From NCBI RefSeq assembly GCF_905404315.1, contig NC_066312.1:4575001-4639000 (forward strand): a stretch of DNA of 64,000 bases. The letters run 5' to 3'. Below are positions 10,294-22,179 of this stretch, piece after piece (positions within the stretch are counted from its first letter, which is position 1; each line of letters starts with the position of its first letter). Below the pieces are notes generated by a model. That model searched no databases. It was not told the origin of the DNA and worked only from the letters and a program-made list of their open reading frames with translations. A program made the position numbers and the translations under genes. The stretch is from Leptidea sinapis (lineage: Eukaryota > Arthropoda > Insecta > Lepidoptera > Pieridae).

Positions 10294-12310
10294 ATCATCA
10301 TCATCAGCCGGAAGACATCCACTGCAGGACAAAAGCCTCCCCCAAAGATTTCCACGATGATCGGTCCTGGTGGTCTACACACGTGGTCCCCATTAGAGGA
10401 CTTTACTGCCCCAACGACCATCTGTCCATCGAATTATGTGCCCTGTCTTTTGCCCCTTCAGTTTCGCAATCATTTGGACTGTGTCGGTAGCTTTGGTTCT
10501 CCTACGGATCTCCTCATTTCTGATTCGATCTCGCAAGGAAACTCCGAGCATAGGCCTCTCCATTCTCTCTGAGCGACCATGAGCTTTCTCATAAGGCCCA
10601 TAGTTAGCGACCACGTCTGCGTACCGTCGGTCATCACTGGCAACACACTGGTTGAAAACCTTCGTCTTAGAGTTTTCCGAACGCTGCCCATCCGAGTTGG
10701 ATACGACAGTGTGGTCACTGTCATATCCAACTCTTTAGCGAAATTAGACCTGCCTAACTGGATTGTTTGTCCGAGGTAGGCGTACCCGTCGACAATTTTG
10801 AGAGTACAGTTCCCAATTGTTATAGGAGTAGGTGCGACATGTACATTAGACATGATCTTCGTCTGGTCCATGTTCATTTTGAAGCCTTCTCCTGAAGCTG
10901 TGTTGAGGCCATCGAGCATATGGCTTAAGTCTTCCATGGTCTCTGCCATGATCACGATATCGTCTGCGAACCGAAGGTCTGATCACTCAATCAGTGATGT
11001 ATTCGCCGTTAATGTTGATACCCAGTCCGTTCCAGTCCAGAAGCTTAAAGACATCTTCCAACGCAGCGGTCAACAGCTTGTGTGATATGATATCTCCTTG
11101 TCTGACTCCTCGCTGCAGTCGGGTAGGGTTCGAGCTCTGTTCCTGGAGACGGACTGACATGGTGGCATTTTTATACAAACACTTCAACGCTTTGATATAT
11201 CGGTAATCAATGTGGTACCTCTGGAGAGACTGAAGCACTGCCCAGGTCTCGATCGAATCAAAAGCTTTCTGATAGTCCACGAGCGCCAAGCATAGTGCCT
11301 TGTTATACCCCTCTAACTTCTGTATAAGTGCCGCAGCTTATGTATGTGGTCTATGGTGGTAAAGCCTTTTCGGAATCCGGCTTGTTCAGAAGGCCGAAAG
11401 TCGTCCAACCTGCGCACGATACGTGATAACCCTAGGAAATAGTTTATATACATGGCTCAGAAGTGATATGGGCCTATAGTTCTTCAAAAGCATTTTATCG
11501 CCCTTTTTTGAGACAGCACCACTGTCCGCCAGGCTTGCGGCGTTTTTCCCTCGAAGATGGCGGAATTAAATTGTTTCTGCAGGGTCTTAAGTACAGGGTA
11601 CCACCAGCTCTTAGAAGCTCAGCTGTAATTCCAACCTCACCCGGCGCTTTGTTGTTTTTAAGCTGTTTTAGGGCCAAACAAAAAAAATCCATATATCCCA
11701 GAGGATATCTTCGGTATAGTATTGGGTTAATTTGGCTCTTGGGTCTTCAGCCTTGTTGGTAATAGGTGCCCATGCGGTCGTGTATAACTGTCCGTAGAAC
11801 TTCAAGACTTCCCTCGAAAGTTCGGGTTTTGACGAAACGACCCTGCAGTCACCGGTCTTCAGCTTCGTGAGTTGGATCTGCACAATAGACAAATCTCGTA
11901 CGAATACTTTTGAGCCTTTCTTACGCTCTATGGCCACCCTCACATAATCTGAATTGTGGCGGCGTATATCACGAGTCAATGACTTGGAGATCTGTCTATT
12001 TAGCTGCCTATACTGGGAAGCATCGTCCGGGGACTGAATGGTCATTTGGCGTCTTAAATCCTTCAATTTGAGGGTAAAGTCTGAGATTATTCCGATTCTT
12101 TTTGAACAGCTGGCCTTGAAAAACTTAGACCCAGCCGTTTGAACAGCTGCCACGAATCTGTAATTATATTCGTCCGCGTCTACCCAGTCACCGAGGCGTT
12201 AGAAGCGGTTTTGTAATTCGAGTTGAAAGTTTTCGGGGTTTTGGATCTGTATGGGTGCGGGTCGGAGCGTAGACTTCACCAGTCAAGACCACTCCAGTTT
12301 TTCTTGATAT
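10294..12310 (-). pseudogene. RTE-clade LINE, reverse-transcriptase region, broken
   Basis: Reading down the minus strand, fragments follow the RTE polymerase in order. First is a linker (12153-11668) with TGDCRVVSSKPELSREVLKF. Next is LKNNKAPGEVGITAELLRAG (about 11670-11610), then QAGFRKGF near 11370. Motif A follows as LALVDYQKAFDSIETW (about 11290), then LQRGVRQGD (about 11110), the catalytic FADD (10970-10959) and the thumb with YLGQTIQLG. The pieces lie in several frames with stops, so the protein is dead although the FADD is intact. The 3' end is an ATC run at 10294-10304, typical of RTE tails. The endonuclease is missing upstream of 12310, consistent with 5' truncation. It resembles lepidopteran RTE copies such as those of Heliconius, by recollection only. 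Confidence 0.85.
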
Positions 12311-12664
12311 TTGATAATATCCTTTCAAGATATTTGACAATATCCGCTTCACCATCATCTTTGCAGCAGTTATCAACTTAAGTTTCTCTTGCCAAATATA
12401 TTACGCTTAATTATTCGTAAAACTAAAGAATTTAATTTAACATTATGCAAACTTAACTTATTAGACTGTATAATATTAATATGTATCATACATCCAGCCG
12501 TTTCAGAGATGTTCCGGAAAATACAATGGTAAAGTATTATGAAAAGTAGTATTGTTGTATAAGTTCCGTAACTTATATTCAATAATTATAGAGTTATTGG
12601 ATATCTATGGATATTGCAAAAAAAAAAATAAATGGCAGTTCGCGGTGCTTCGTATGTCTCTCAC

Positions 12665-12851
12665 CGGCGCACGCCATTCCGCGACCTAAGTCTGTGTTTT
12701 TTTTGGACGTCTGTTTCATGGGCTGCTGGGCTGCAGCGGTCGCGGCCACCTCGTTGAGCTTCCGCTGGCAGGACGGGCAGTGCCAGTCACCGACCGCGGG
12801 CCTCTGGCTCAAGGTCGAGTACCAATCGTGACACTTGGCACACTCCAATAT
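12665..12851 (-). CDS. Internal exon: PHD-like finger end plus UHRF1-like linker
   Basis: This GC-rich island in AT-rich DNA is open for 62 codons plus one base. It is flanked by an acceptor (pyrimidine-rich stretch ending ACAG at 12852) and a donor (G|GTGAGAG at 12665/12664). It encodes ILECAKCHDWYSTLSQRP, GDWHCPSCQRK, then a linker ending SKKNTDLGRGMACAG. The CxxC...WxCPxC pattern is the zinc-binding style of a PHD finger. GMACxG after a lysine-rich linker resembles the PHD-SRA junction of UHRF1, an E3 ligase that reads histone marks and hemimethylated DNA. The usual His and middle Cys ligands of the PHD are not where expected, so the domain is divergent or the copy is decaying. No neighbouring SRA or RING exon was found here. 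UHRF1 identity is an inference. Confidence 0.5.
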
Positions 12852-13880
12852 CTGTGTACAACAAAGTATACCAGCTAATGGTGAAAACTAATTTGTGTTG
12901 CCACATATAAAAAATAAAGTCAGAGTTAAATTAAGTATATTAATAAGGTTAAAACTAATTGCTTTTGAATCGTGACTATAAATATTTCATTTAAATTACT
13001 GAATCTACCTCATGTTCGACAAAAGTAGAGACCGTAAGAAGAACATACAAGAAACTCAACGGTCATTATTTTCAATGAGATAGATTATTTTAGAATGGCT
13101 GAACTATACATAACAACAACAAATTAATTTGTAAGGTGTTGATAAACTTATTTCTTTATGTACACTGTGGTTGTACTCATACTAAAATTGAAAAATAGAA
13201 CAAACTTATCACGTCACGAGGTGAAATGAAACGAAATAGTCGTAAGTATATTATGTTCAAGATTAAATAAACCTTTTACAAACCTGGCTATATTGTTTAA
13301 TTAGAACTGTAAATATAAAAAAGAACATGTTTAAAAAAATTTATATACAAAATCTTCAAATTAAAATTACTCTTCTCTCTTTGTGCAATCAACAAAATCA
13401 AAGACATTGTTTATATAATTTTTTTAACACATTAATGTTATCAATATAGTATAAAAAGAACTATTTACCTTTTTCTCGAATCTCTACAAATTTCAATAAA
13501 TAGAATAATAGCCAAAACTATATCATTAAATCTATTTTATCAGATTATATTATATTAAACTTATATTATTCATTAAATAAATTCTTCAAAATATATTCAT
13601 CCAAAAGATTAATTTTAACGTCCTGTTTACTTAATAAGTATAATTAATTCTCATGTTTGCCTTTTATTTATACTCATAAAATACTGTCATTTATATTCCG
13701 AAGGTTGAAAAAAATATCAAATTGTTAATTAATTATCCTAATTATGATACTTAACCATTAAAGTTTTAAATGTTCACGTATGAAAAAATAAAATCCAAAA
13801 CAACTATGTACAATAAATTAAACTGGAAATGTCCTTGGCAAAATTTCGTTGTTTCCTGTCCTGCAACTTGTTAGTATCAA
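12852..13880. other. Intron-like AT-rich sequence
   Basis: No coding exon is seen. A patch near 13020-13100 ('actcaacggtcattatttt') matches the reverse complement of a common lepidopteran repeat motif, also seen at 33060-33220 in the same orientation and at 29340-29520 in the other. Confidence 0.4.
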
Positions 13881-14589
13881 CCTCTGCATATTGACTGCAT
13901 CAGCTCCCTGCTGCATCCACTTCCGGCATCATCATCCTCAGCAGTAGCACAGCAAACTTTTTATTTTGAACTCTTGTTAATTTTATAAGTATTACTTTTT
14001 ATTTTGGTTTGAAATTAAGTATATTGTGAAGAATTTAATTTAAACTTTATTTATTTAGTTATTTAATTAATTATACATATTATTTAGTTATTTAATAATA
14101 CATATTGTATTAATATGTATTTTTATTGAATTTATTTTTATACGACAGGCAGCATGTTGGAGGTTCGGATATTGAAATGATTATTAGTCCGAGTCCTTTA
14201 TTACGCTATGCAACTATTTATATACTAGTTGAAGAGATGAGTGTGTTCATAGGTGTCTAAAGGTGATGATGCACACACTACAGCTTATAATAAATTTCAT
14301 TAAAATCATTGGAGCCGTTTTCGACAGTCAGATTATGTATAAGCAAATATTATTATGTGTAAGAATTGCTCGTTTAAAGGTATAATAATAGTATTGATAG
14401 AAGTTTTAAACAATTAACTGACTCACCCAATTCATGCGAAGGAAATCAATAAATATAATAAACAAAAAATAAATTTCATTAACGCAAACACTAATATAAT
14501 TGAACATAAATTAAAGAGCTTAACGCCAGCAAAATGACTTAAATCGTTTGTACAATCATAACAACATTTACATAATAAACAATGGGAGC

Positions 14590-14818
14590 AGACAATCAAA
14601 CGAGCTCTACCTCGAATAAGGTTACGTAAAATAACCCATGTTATAACTGGTCATGGCCCTTTTAACAAGGATCTGTTTGATATAGGTGTCACCGACAGTC
14701 CACTGTGCAGAGCCGACATGGAGGCAGAAGAGTCGGCCTCACACATCATTCTAAAGTGTAGAAGTGTGGCCAGATACCGGGCCAAACACTCTTCCCAAGG
14801 TCATGCGAGTTGCGGATA
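14590..14818 (+). pseudogene. LINE ORF2 C-terminal fragment (zinc-knuckle region)
   Basis: An uninterrupted frame reads RIRLRKITHVITGHGPFNK, then DSPLCRADMEAEESASHIIL and KCRSVARYRAKH, ending at TAG 14816-14818. The TGHGPFxKHL...CRxCMEAEETAxHxxLEC pattern is the C-terminal region after the RNase H domain of several insect LINEs. The second Cys is Asp here. Nothing upstream continues the frame, so it is a fragment. Confidence 0.75.
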
Positions 14819-15482
14819 GTAAGTAGCCCGCGATATAAGTAATATATAACCTAGTAACATTGCCATACATCTTTTTCTGGAAAGGTTTCTGACAAACGAG
14901 TCTGACCGCATCCGACCTTGATACTACAAGATGCTTTTAAGAATGATGTTTTTATTTAATCGTTATAGAGTACATGTATGTAATTGTTTATCTCGTCAAG
15001 TGACTTCTCTCGCTCAGCCAGCACCCGCATTCCTTGCAGATATATCTCCAATAACAATAATATTATCCAAGTAAACATATCGCAACACGCATATCTTATC
15101 GTAGGCTTAACTAAGTAAATAAAATAAAACAAACTATAATTTAAACCAAATACTCAAGTAACTCGTTTGGACAAGATTGTAAACAACTTATAAATGTATT
15201 CCTGCGCAGTACATCGTCTAAACATTCTTCGCATTTAAATTAACAAAACATAAAATACAACTGCAATCGTAAAAATATGTCTCTGGCATCTGTTTTTGTT
15301 GTTTCTTTACAAGACACAGAATTACTATGTAATACGACAGCTTACAAACACATTATTTAACCCATGAACAAACAGTGTTATTATTAATTATCCGGAGTAA
15401 TGAGATCATTTACGTTAGAGGTATCTTATAGCAGAAAACCTCCACTATAATAACATACATAGTAACAAGATAATATACTCAC

Positions 15483-15562
15483 AGAAAACCTAGGTTTTTC
15501 TCTACGCTCCCTTTCTCCTTGAGGACTTTTCTTCAAACTTTGATTTGGAGTTGGTTCCATGT
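15483..15562 (-). CDS. First coding exon of an unidentified spliced gene
   Basis: After an acceptor (TTTAGTTTTAG|AC at 15563) comes ATG at 15560. Then 26 codons run without interruption, beginning MEPTPNQSLKKSPQGERERR, to a consensus donor TCT|GTGAGTATA at 15483/15482. The exon ends in phase 0. It is basic, polar and probably disordered. An upstream donor at 16045 (ACG|GTGAGTAAT) supports a non-coding first exon and a 482-bp first intron. The next exon is not certain. The GC-rich exon at 12665-12851 begins in phase 0 on the same strand, so one gene could include both, but intervening exons would be needed for a complete finger. I do not recognise the protein. Confidence 0.5.
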
Positions 15563-16044
15563 CTAAAACTAAATTTTAATTTTTAAATACTATTATTTAA
15601 GACACTGGCACTTATAATATTAGTATTTGTTAAGTATTACGGTTCTTTTTAATATTGTATACTGAATCTCTATTCCAATTACAGAATTATCTTTCTTTCA
15701 TTCGTTAACCTACATTACGCTAAAGTATGGGAGAAATAATATGTATCCTACATGTACTAACAAATAAACATTTTTTAAAAATTTAACCTAATTTTTCTTG
15801 TATTAATATTTCCTCGATAATACAAATATAATAATTATAATAGCAACGGCCGGGATTTTTTTAAATCAATCTCAATCAATCTCAATCAACATAATAAATG
15901 TATTTAACATGTTAGTAATGTTTACATAGCGTCTCAATTTTAACAAAATATTATAGAAGATTTTCGCATTACCACACTTTTATTCTTGTTGACATTGAAA
16001 ATAGTAAAGTTAGTGTAGTAAAAGAAAAGACATAGATTACTCAC

Positions 16045-16320
16045 CGTAAGTTTAAAACTTCTCCAAACACTAACAAAATGTGTTACAGAATTGTCGACAG
16101 TCTTCTGGTGCGGTCAATTTATAAATAAAGTTAGTCTGAACAGACCGTCAAAAGGAACGCACTACGCACTAGGTTTGGGATCGGAAAATCCTCGACGTTC
16201 AACTGAACTACACTCGAGTTTGACTTCAACATTCACGAGGTATGGAGCGGTAACAATACGAGAATTGTACTTAACTCTCCCACTATTCAAGCAAATTTCT
16301 AAGACGTATTAACGTCCAAA
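16045..16320 (-). other. Putative 5' UTR exon and promoter region
   Basis: The segment ends on the minus strand at a strong donor (ACG|GTGAGTAAT, exon edge 16045). It carries a plus-strand frame of 73 codons (16091-16312) with no recognisable features, probably chance. The transcription start is unknown. Confidence 0.4.
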
Positions 16321-16849
16321 AGATAGATTTGTATTTTTATTGGAAGAACTCTAATACAACGAAAAACGAAGTTTCGATTGAAGTTTTGCGTGTTTCCTGC
16401 TACGTGTCCATTCTTTCCGAAGTATCGTCCTGAACGAATATTAATTGACATTTCTTTTTTCTAAATCTTAATACTATTCCAAATGTTACATTTAAGGATT
16501 GTATTTATGGAATTGCAATAAATCGGAATTGAAATTGAAGGGCATGAAATGCATAAGTGCAACTGTTAGAAAGGATAAAGGTAGAACTTTATCTCACTGG
16601 TTCCTTCCTAACAGTAGTGGACTTCAAATCTTTAATGACATTTATAACAAGTTTCATCATATTATTCCTTTTTGTTGTTTAAAAAAGAACAAAACTATAT
16701 TTTATTACGCTGACCCTACAATCGTTTGTTTTGCCATATACATTATTACACCGTTTCTTAGACATTGCAACATTATTTATTTTTTCTAAAATAAGAGAAT
16801 TTTTCTAAAATAAACGTATCCTAAGTTACTCCTTATTACAACAGCTACC
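16321..16849. other. AT-rich, no gene seen
   Basis: A 96-codon plus-strand frame (16499-16789) is AT-biased, low in complexity and hydrophobic, and lacks any recognised motif. It is taken as chance. Confidence 0.4.
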
Positions 16850-17036
16850 TGCCAATAAAAGTCCCGTCAAAATCGGTCCAGCCATTTCAGAGATTAGCCG
16901 GAACAAACAGACAGACAGACAAAAATTGTAAAAAATGTTATTTTGGTGTATATACCGTATATATATCCATAAACATGTTGTAAAAAACGGTTCTTTACAT
17001 ATTACAGACAGACACTCCAATTTTATTTATATGTAT
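16850..17036 (+). repeat. Interspersed repeat tail ('cggtccagccatttcagaga' type)
   Basis: The motif 'cagccatttcagagattagc' followed by 'acagacagacagac' and ending near 'tttatatgtatagag' is a widespread lepidopteran repeat tail. A short related piece lies at about 12488-12520. Confidence 0.6.
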
Positions 17037-17599
17037 AGAGAGTATTATGTATATGTATAAAAGGAAAAATTACTAAAAGCTAACAACGTCTACTCAGACA
17101 TATATATAAAAAGGTATAGTTTCATCATCGTATGTGCAGCCATTTGAAAAGATGTACCTACCTATAGAAGGTTGCTATTAAGTAGAGGCGACGTGTGTTA
17201 GAAAGCACTATAAATCATAATTTATTTCAAAGTCATTTCAATGTCATTAGTCAAAATGGCTCAAGCGGAAGATCGGCGCTGAGCATGCATAATATGTGTG
17301 CCAGCATATGCAGAGCTTGAGCTTATTTGCGGCTAACGTTCCTAGTCTTTTAATAAGTATGGAGTGTTTTATTGTTTAATTTCAAATTTAATTTAAGAAT
17401 TGTTTTATTTTTTGTGTGTTTTTTAGCTGCAAAGAAAAATATTTTAGTATTTATTTATTTATTATTATTATTTATTTGCACCCTAATTGAGAACTATTTA
17501 CAAAAAACTACAGGAAGCAAAAATCAAAAATTCTAAGTTGACATGTTTACATTGCGTGTGTAATACAAATATTTTATGTTGTCATTCACTTATAAACTG

Positions 17600-17800
17600 G
17601 ATTGAATGACAGGTGTGAAAACGTCGAAAAAAAATAGACTTTAGAACTAACCTCTATTTTGAGCCATTCACGCACACAAGTACCTACAAATTTTGAGTGT
17701 AAGACGTAGCTTGTCACGCACACTGAACTAATATTCCTGGCCTGTTTTTATCGGTTGTCTAACAGCAAGAGGCTCTATCTAGACGTATAAATTATCAAAT
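17600..17800 (-). repeat. MITE-J copy 1
   Basis: The reverse complement aligns with 39745-39965 and 57640-57905. All share a terminal 'tagacgtataaat', a 'gataaaaacaggccagga'-like segment and 'gctacgtcttacactc'. One end, with 'tctagacgtataaattatc', is intact. The other terminal repeat is lost. Confidence 0.65.
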
Positions 17801-18309
17801 TTTAGAACCTATATTCTTATATTCACATAAAAACCGTCTGTAATGATATTTTGCATTCATCATTTCAAAACTTGATGTGTAAAAGATTTTTTATTTTACT
17901 TATAAATAACAAACGGAACGCGTTTATTTGTTTGACATTTCTTCAAATGTTAATGTTCCATTGTTTTTAATATAGGGACGTCTCGCAAAATTTAAGCGCC
18001 TGTGGGTTTTAATGCGCAAACATACTCGCAAGTGTCTTACTAATTGTATAGATAAGTATTCAAGACTAGTTTTACTTATAGCAATTTAAAATGCCCATAT
18101 TAACCAATATAAAACACAAAAATCATTCGTGTACAATAAATTCGATAACTGTAACGACATTTTAAATTAATTTGAATTTTATTTGTACAATAATAAGGAT
18201 AATATATTTACCCAAAAGGAAAGAGAAAACAGACAAACCTCTATGTTCGTCGTATCTACCTTATGCACCAACTGCAATAAGATTACGCAAAGCACCACCT
18301 TAAAAGTAT

Positions 18310-18440
18310 GTCACGTTGCGTCTCAGTGATATAATCAATGGATCAATAAACCGAGACCTACTGTGTTATTCACATTGACAGTGACCCGTCCAGTGGTGAC
18401 CCACCTATCTCTTTGGGTCAATGCGTCAGACCGTTCAAGT
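18310..18440 (-). repeat. rep-G copy
   Basis: Related to 52440-52560 (same orientation) and to 25210-25330 and 54540-54680 (opposite). All contain 'actgtgttattgacattga' or its complement next to 'ggatcaataaaccgaga'. Confidence 0.6.
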
Positions 18441-18944
18441 ATCTGGTGTCGACTAACTACACTGCTTATTACACTCTTTTACAAAAACAATGGGCACCTA
18501 GTTGAATAACCTGTTACACCATCTTTCATTTTATTTTACTTTTATTTCAAAATTCTTTAATCAAATTAAATTGCAAATGTCACATTTCCTCTAGTCTTTT
18601 TGAGGTCGACATAAGAAGATTTTCTATTTCTCAATGTCTGGTTCACCAGGAAGCGGTCATCTCGAGCTTTTGTGCATGGTTATCTTCCGGACGCAAGCCT
18701 GACTGATGGAACCAGTCTCTTGAAATCGTTGTCAAGAACGTAAAAATTCTATTATTCTTGATCCTTCTGGCATCCCTTTGTTCACACCTCGGTCGCCTTC
18801 ACCATCACTCTGATCGACATTTGATTAAAATTGTAATCCATCTTCTCTACGTGACCAAAACCAATGAACATTACAACTGACTCTAAATCTTTTCCTGACA
18901 TAATAATCATTCAATTCTCTTCAATACATTTGTATATTATACGC

Positions 18945-19160
18945 TGATGGCTTGGGTACGAGGAGTGACGCTGAAGCGGGATACGACTTGCGTCGACACA
19001 CACCGGCTCAACTGACGAAGACGCACTCTCACTGAGTCTATCATCTTTGAGGTCCATAGACGCGGAGTTTGTACATAGCATAATGTACACGTCTCAATAA
19101 AGCTACTCGACACTCAAGCGCTGTCAATTATTTCAGCCAACAGATACGTCTGTCATACCA
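18945..19160 (+). pseudogene. Probable LINE RNase H remnant
   Basis: The start reads YTDGLGTRSDAEAGYDL, like the first catalytic strand of the RNase H domain of jockey-type LINEs (YTDGSK...GAG). Downstream frames are broken. Only this motif supports the call. Confidence 0.4.
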
Positions 19161-20021
19161 ACGCGGCATTACTGCAGTTACATTATAGAAGTCTATTAAC
19201 ATCAATAAGATATTTCACTTAAACACTGTATTAAAAATAAAAAACCAATGTTTATCTCAATGATATATGAGATGCTAGCTGGTTATCCCTACTCTATGAT
19301 CTAGGTAAACTATAGTATAACAACATCACCACCACATAAAGAAATTACTTTTGGTTACAGGGACTTTACTAAGCAAGGCGGTGGACTGTAGCATTAAACC
19401 ACAAAACACACCAAACTATTTTGTACAATAAATAAGTAGACTAATAGACTCATCACCAGTAGTAGCTCCGAGTTTCAACGCGCACGTGTTTCGTACTCAT
19501 GAATAATTATTATAAACGCAGGTATTGTAAAATTATATTAGACTACCTTAGAGAAAAAGTTACACAGTACAATGAATCCTACAATTTGCTGTCAATATTA
19601 TTTAAGAGCTTATGATATATGACGAACATTCATCATTCACTAACCATGAAGGCTCTGTACGCTCATTTGTCCTCCTCTTTGTTAAATCTCCTGTAATTGT
19701 GTGTTCCGGCATGAGTATGGGTGGTCATGATCACTTGCCATGCAGGCCCTTAGATATAAATTACACAACAAACAGATGAATTATTTTTTAACAGATTATG
19801 ATAATATTATAATAGTTACAATAATTCAATTTTAGGTAGTTAATATATATCTTTGGAAGTTATTATTCACTATTATAAAGTTTCAGTTTTTTATGGAGAG
19901 CATTCATAAGTAATTGATATTATAATGTAAATAGTTAAAACTTGTATTAATTATATTAACTAGGTATAATATATTATAGTAAAATATATTTTTTTAATCA
20001 CTCGGTGTGATGTAATCCTAA
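19161..20021. other. AT-rich, mostly unassigned
   Basis: A short LINE 3'-end-like piece lies near 19655-19740 ('catttgtcctcctctttgtt' and 'gtggtcatgatcacttgcca'). No gene is seen. Confidence 0.4.
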
Positions 20022-20063
20022 TAATGGATTTTTTTACACTTACTGTGCATAGAAATCCATTAT
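20022..20063. repeat. Short inverted repeat around 'aatggattt'
   Basis: 'ataatggatttt' at about 20022 is mirrored by 'aaatccattatg' near 20054, making a hairpin with a loop of about 20 nt. Confidence 0.5.
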
Positions 20064-20129
20064 GAAAAGTCTACTACTATATAAGTGAGAAAGAAATTTT
20101 TTTAATGAATCTTAGTGGACAAAGTGGAA

Positions 20130-20300
20130 ATTTCGATGTTTAGTTACTAGGATCGCATACAATACAAGAGCTGCACTACACATGGACATAATGAAAACAC
20201 CTTACGTAAAATAGAAATACAATCAATCCATTATTATATTACACTGTACTGTCCAGTACGTAGAGTTACAATATGGTATCGTTAGCGTATATTGTAAGTA
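20130..20300 (+). repeat. rep-E copy
   Basis: Shares 'gttactaggatcgcata', 'aagagctg' and 'gaaaacaccttacg' with copies at 41880-42060 and 63640-63800. Confidence 0.6.
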
Positions 20301-20414
20301 AAACGTTTAATGTGTCTTAGACATTAGCTATTGAGCGCTACGGAATCGCTCGTAGCGCACACACGACGATACAACTGATTTACAGAAACAATGTTTAATA
20401 TTATAACTCTAATT

Positions 20415-20461
20415 AAAATTTGCAATAATGCATAATAATTTATGCATTATTGCAAAATTTT
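20415..20461. repeat. Near-perfect inverted repeat (~21-bp arms)
   Basis: 'aaaatttgcaataatgcata' is followed almost at once by its complement, with one extra base in the right arm. The structure is a long AT-rich cruciform-forming palindrome. Confidence 0.75.
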
Positions 20462-20689
20462 AAAATAATTAATATTATATAATCATGGTAATTCCTATAA
20501 CTTATGTTTATAAAAGTTTGCGAAAAACTGGCTATAGACGGATACTAGAACTAACGACCTGGCAGGCATACATGATCAATTTTGATTTATCAATGTGTGC
20601 GTTAGCCAGTGTCTAGTTAGTTTAATATTCAAAATATTAACTAATCTATCTAGCTATAATCAATACCTAATTTCAATCGTGGCTGACTG

Positions 20690-20910
20690 CTTACGACTTG
20701 CCAATCAGAATCGGTGACAATAACAGTGGATTCACTTTCCTTTTCTATCTTGCTGTATCTCCGTTAGAGATGTTGAGAGAGATACATAACGCTTTGTTCG
20801 TCTACAGTAGTATACTGTAAGTAGTATGATTGGCTCATTATGTACCCACGTGCCTAAGGAATGTTGTCCGCACGGCGACAGTGGTGTGTGTAAATAAATG
20901 ATCAATATAA
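20690..20910 (-). repeat. rep-C fragment
   Basis: Matches the reverse complement of the rep-C end at 31640-31760 and 56040-56170 ('gactgcttacgacttgcc', 'atcttgctgtatctccgtta', 'gctttgttcgtcta'). Confidence 0.6.
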
Positions 20911-21734
20911 CAATCAATGTTTTCAATGTGTGACAATAATGTAATTGTGTGGATTTATACTAGATGGCGCAATAACTAACAAGCTCTAAAAGTAAAATTT
21001 TCACGAGAAGCTAAGTATAAATACAAGTTTTGAAGTAAAGTTGTTGGGAGTCCGTGTTTACACACGCAACGGTACGGTGGTGTTCCAGAAAATCGCCGTA
21101 CCGCATACATGACGTTTAACCATTGGCATGTCACGTGAGTCGAGCCCTAGAAGATTAGTATAATTTATCCTTACGTGAACTGTTAAACATCAAACCACAA
21201 TACTGATGTAAACGATTTGACTCCTTTTTTGAATTTTTTTATAGTTTTCTAACATGTAGTACGAATATTAACGAATTGAACGATGGACGGCCAAAATCGA
21301 AACTATGAGGACTAGAAATGACTCGTGAAAGGATCGAATTCGAGTTAGTGATGACTAATGACATACTTAATGCAAACTTAAGGAAATGGTTAGTTTTCAT
21401 TAATCCCAAGAATTGTTTTCCCTTGTAATGTGCCATATTATTTTTATAATATACATAATATTTTACTGGAGTCACTAACAACACACTCATAGAGCCCTCG
21501 TGTACATTTTGTGTACATAATATTATTATGAAGACCTCGGTTCTTGAAACGTATAACAATATGACGTGTTGTTTTAGTAGTTTGTATAGATAGTTACGAC
21601 GCTGAAAGTAAAAAATAAACTTAGGACGCAGTAAGTTTCTGTTACGGCTACAATTTTATATTAATTACTTTATTGCGGAAACCATTTAACGTTTCTTACT
21701 AGCTGTTAAACACACGAGTAAATTTGGTAGATAA
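20911..21734. other. No gene seen
   Basis: A GC-richer patch at 21045-21135 contains a short inverted motif around 'cggtacggt...accgtaccg'-type bases. A minus-strand frame of 106 codons (21239-21559) has no recognisable feature. Confidence 0.35.
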
Positions 21735-22050
21735 TGTCGTTTTTTTATGTAAAAGGAGGATAAAAGAGCGTACGGGCCACCTGGTGTTAAGTGGTCACCG
21801 CCATCCACATTCTCTTGCTTCTCTCCCACCAGAGGAGTCACAGTAGCGTTGCCAGCCGTTAAAGGTGTACGCCCTTTTTTTGAAGGTACCCATGTTGTAT
21901 CGTCCCGGAAACACCGCACAATGAATGAAGCTCATTCCACAGCTTTGTAGTACGTGCAAAGCTCCTTGAACCGCACTGTGGAGGACTGCCACACATCCAG
22001 ATGGTGGGGATAATATCCTAATTTGTGGCGTGTCATACGAAGGTAGAATT
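21735..22050 (-). pseudogene. jockey/CR1-like LINE 3' end, second copy
   Basis: Colinear with 2585-2875 of the larger copy. It encodes, in shifted frames, the tail with YNMGTFKKRAYTF and REARECG, then 'ccacctggtgttaagtggtc' at the 3' edge. It is strongly 5'-truncated. Confidence 0.75.
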
Positions 22051-22144
22051 CAGAATTACTTAATTTAAATCAGTTCGTTAACATAAACTTAAGATTTAAT
22101 ATTGTCAAAATATGATTATCTTATATCTTTAAACGAGCAATTCT

Positions 22145-22145
<1 letters not shown>

Positions 22146-22178
<33 letters not shown>
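22146..22178. repeat. TA dinucleotide microsatellite
   Basis: About 16 uninterrupted 'ta' units inside the repeat at 22130-22370. Confidence 0.9.
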
Positions 22179-22179
22179 C

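Noticed and set aside
10125..11762. Several plus-strand frames up to 121 codons
   Set aside because: Mostly antisense to the RTE reverse-transcriptase remnant; the first lies in the unexplained GC-rich patch.
13882..13936. Possible 55-bp exon on the minus strand (DDDAGSGCSRELMQSICR)
   Set aside because: The phase would follow the exon at 15483 and the acceptor is pyrimidine-rich, but the donor (GTTGAT) is weak and the piece is too short to support alone.
16091..16312. 73-codon plus-strand protein
   Set aside because: No motif or splice signal; it overlaps the likely promoter or UTR of the minus-strand gene.
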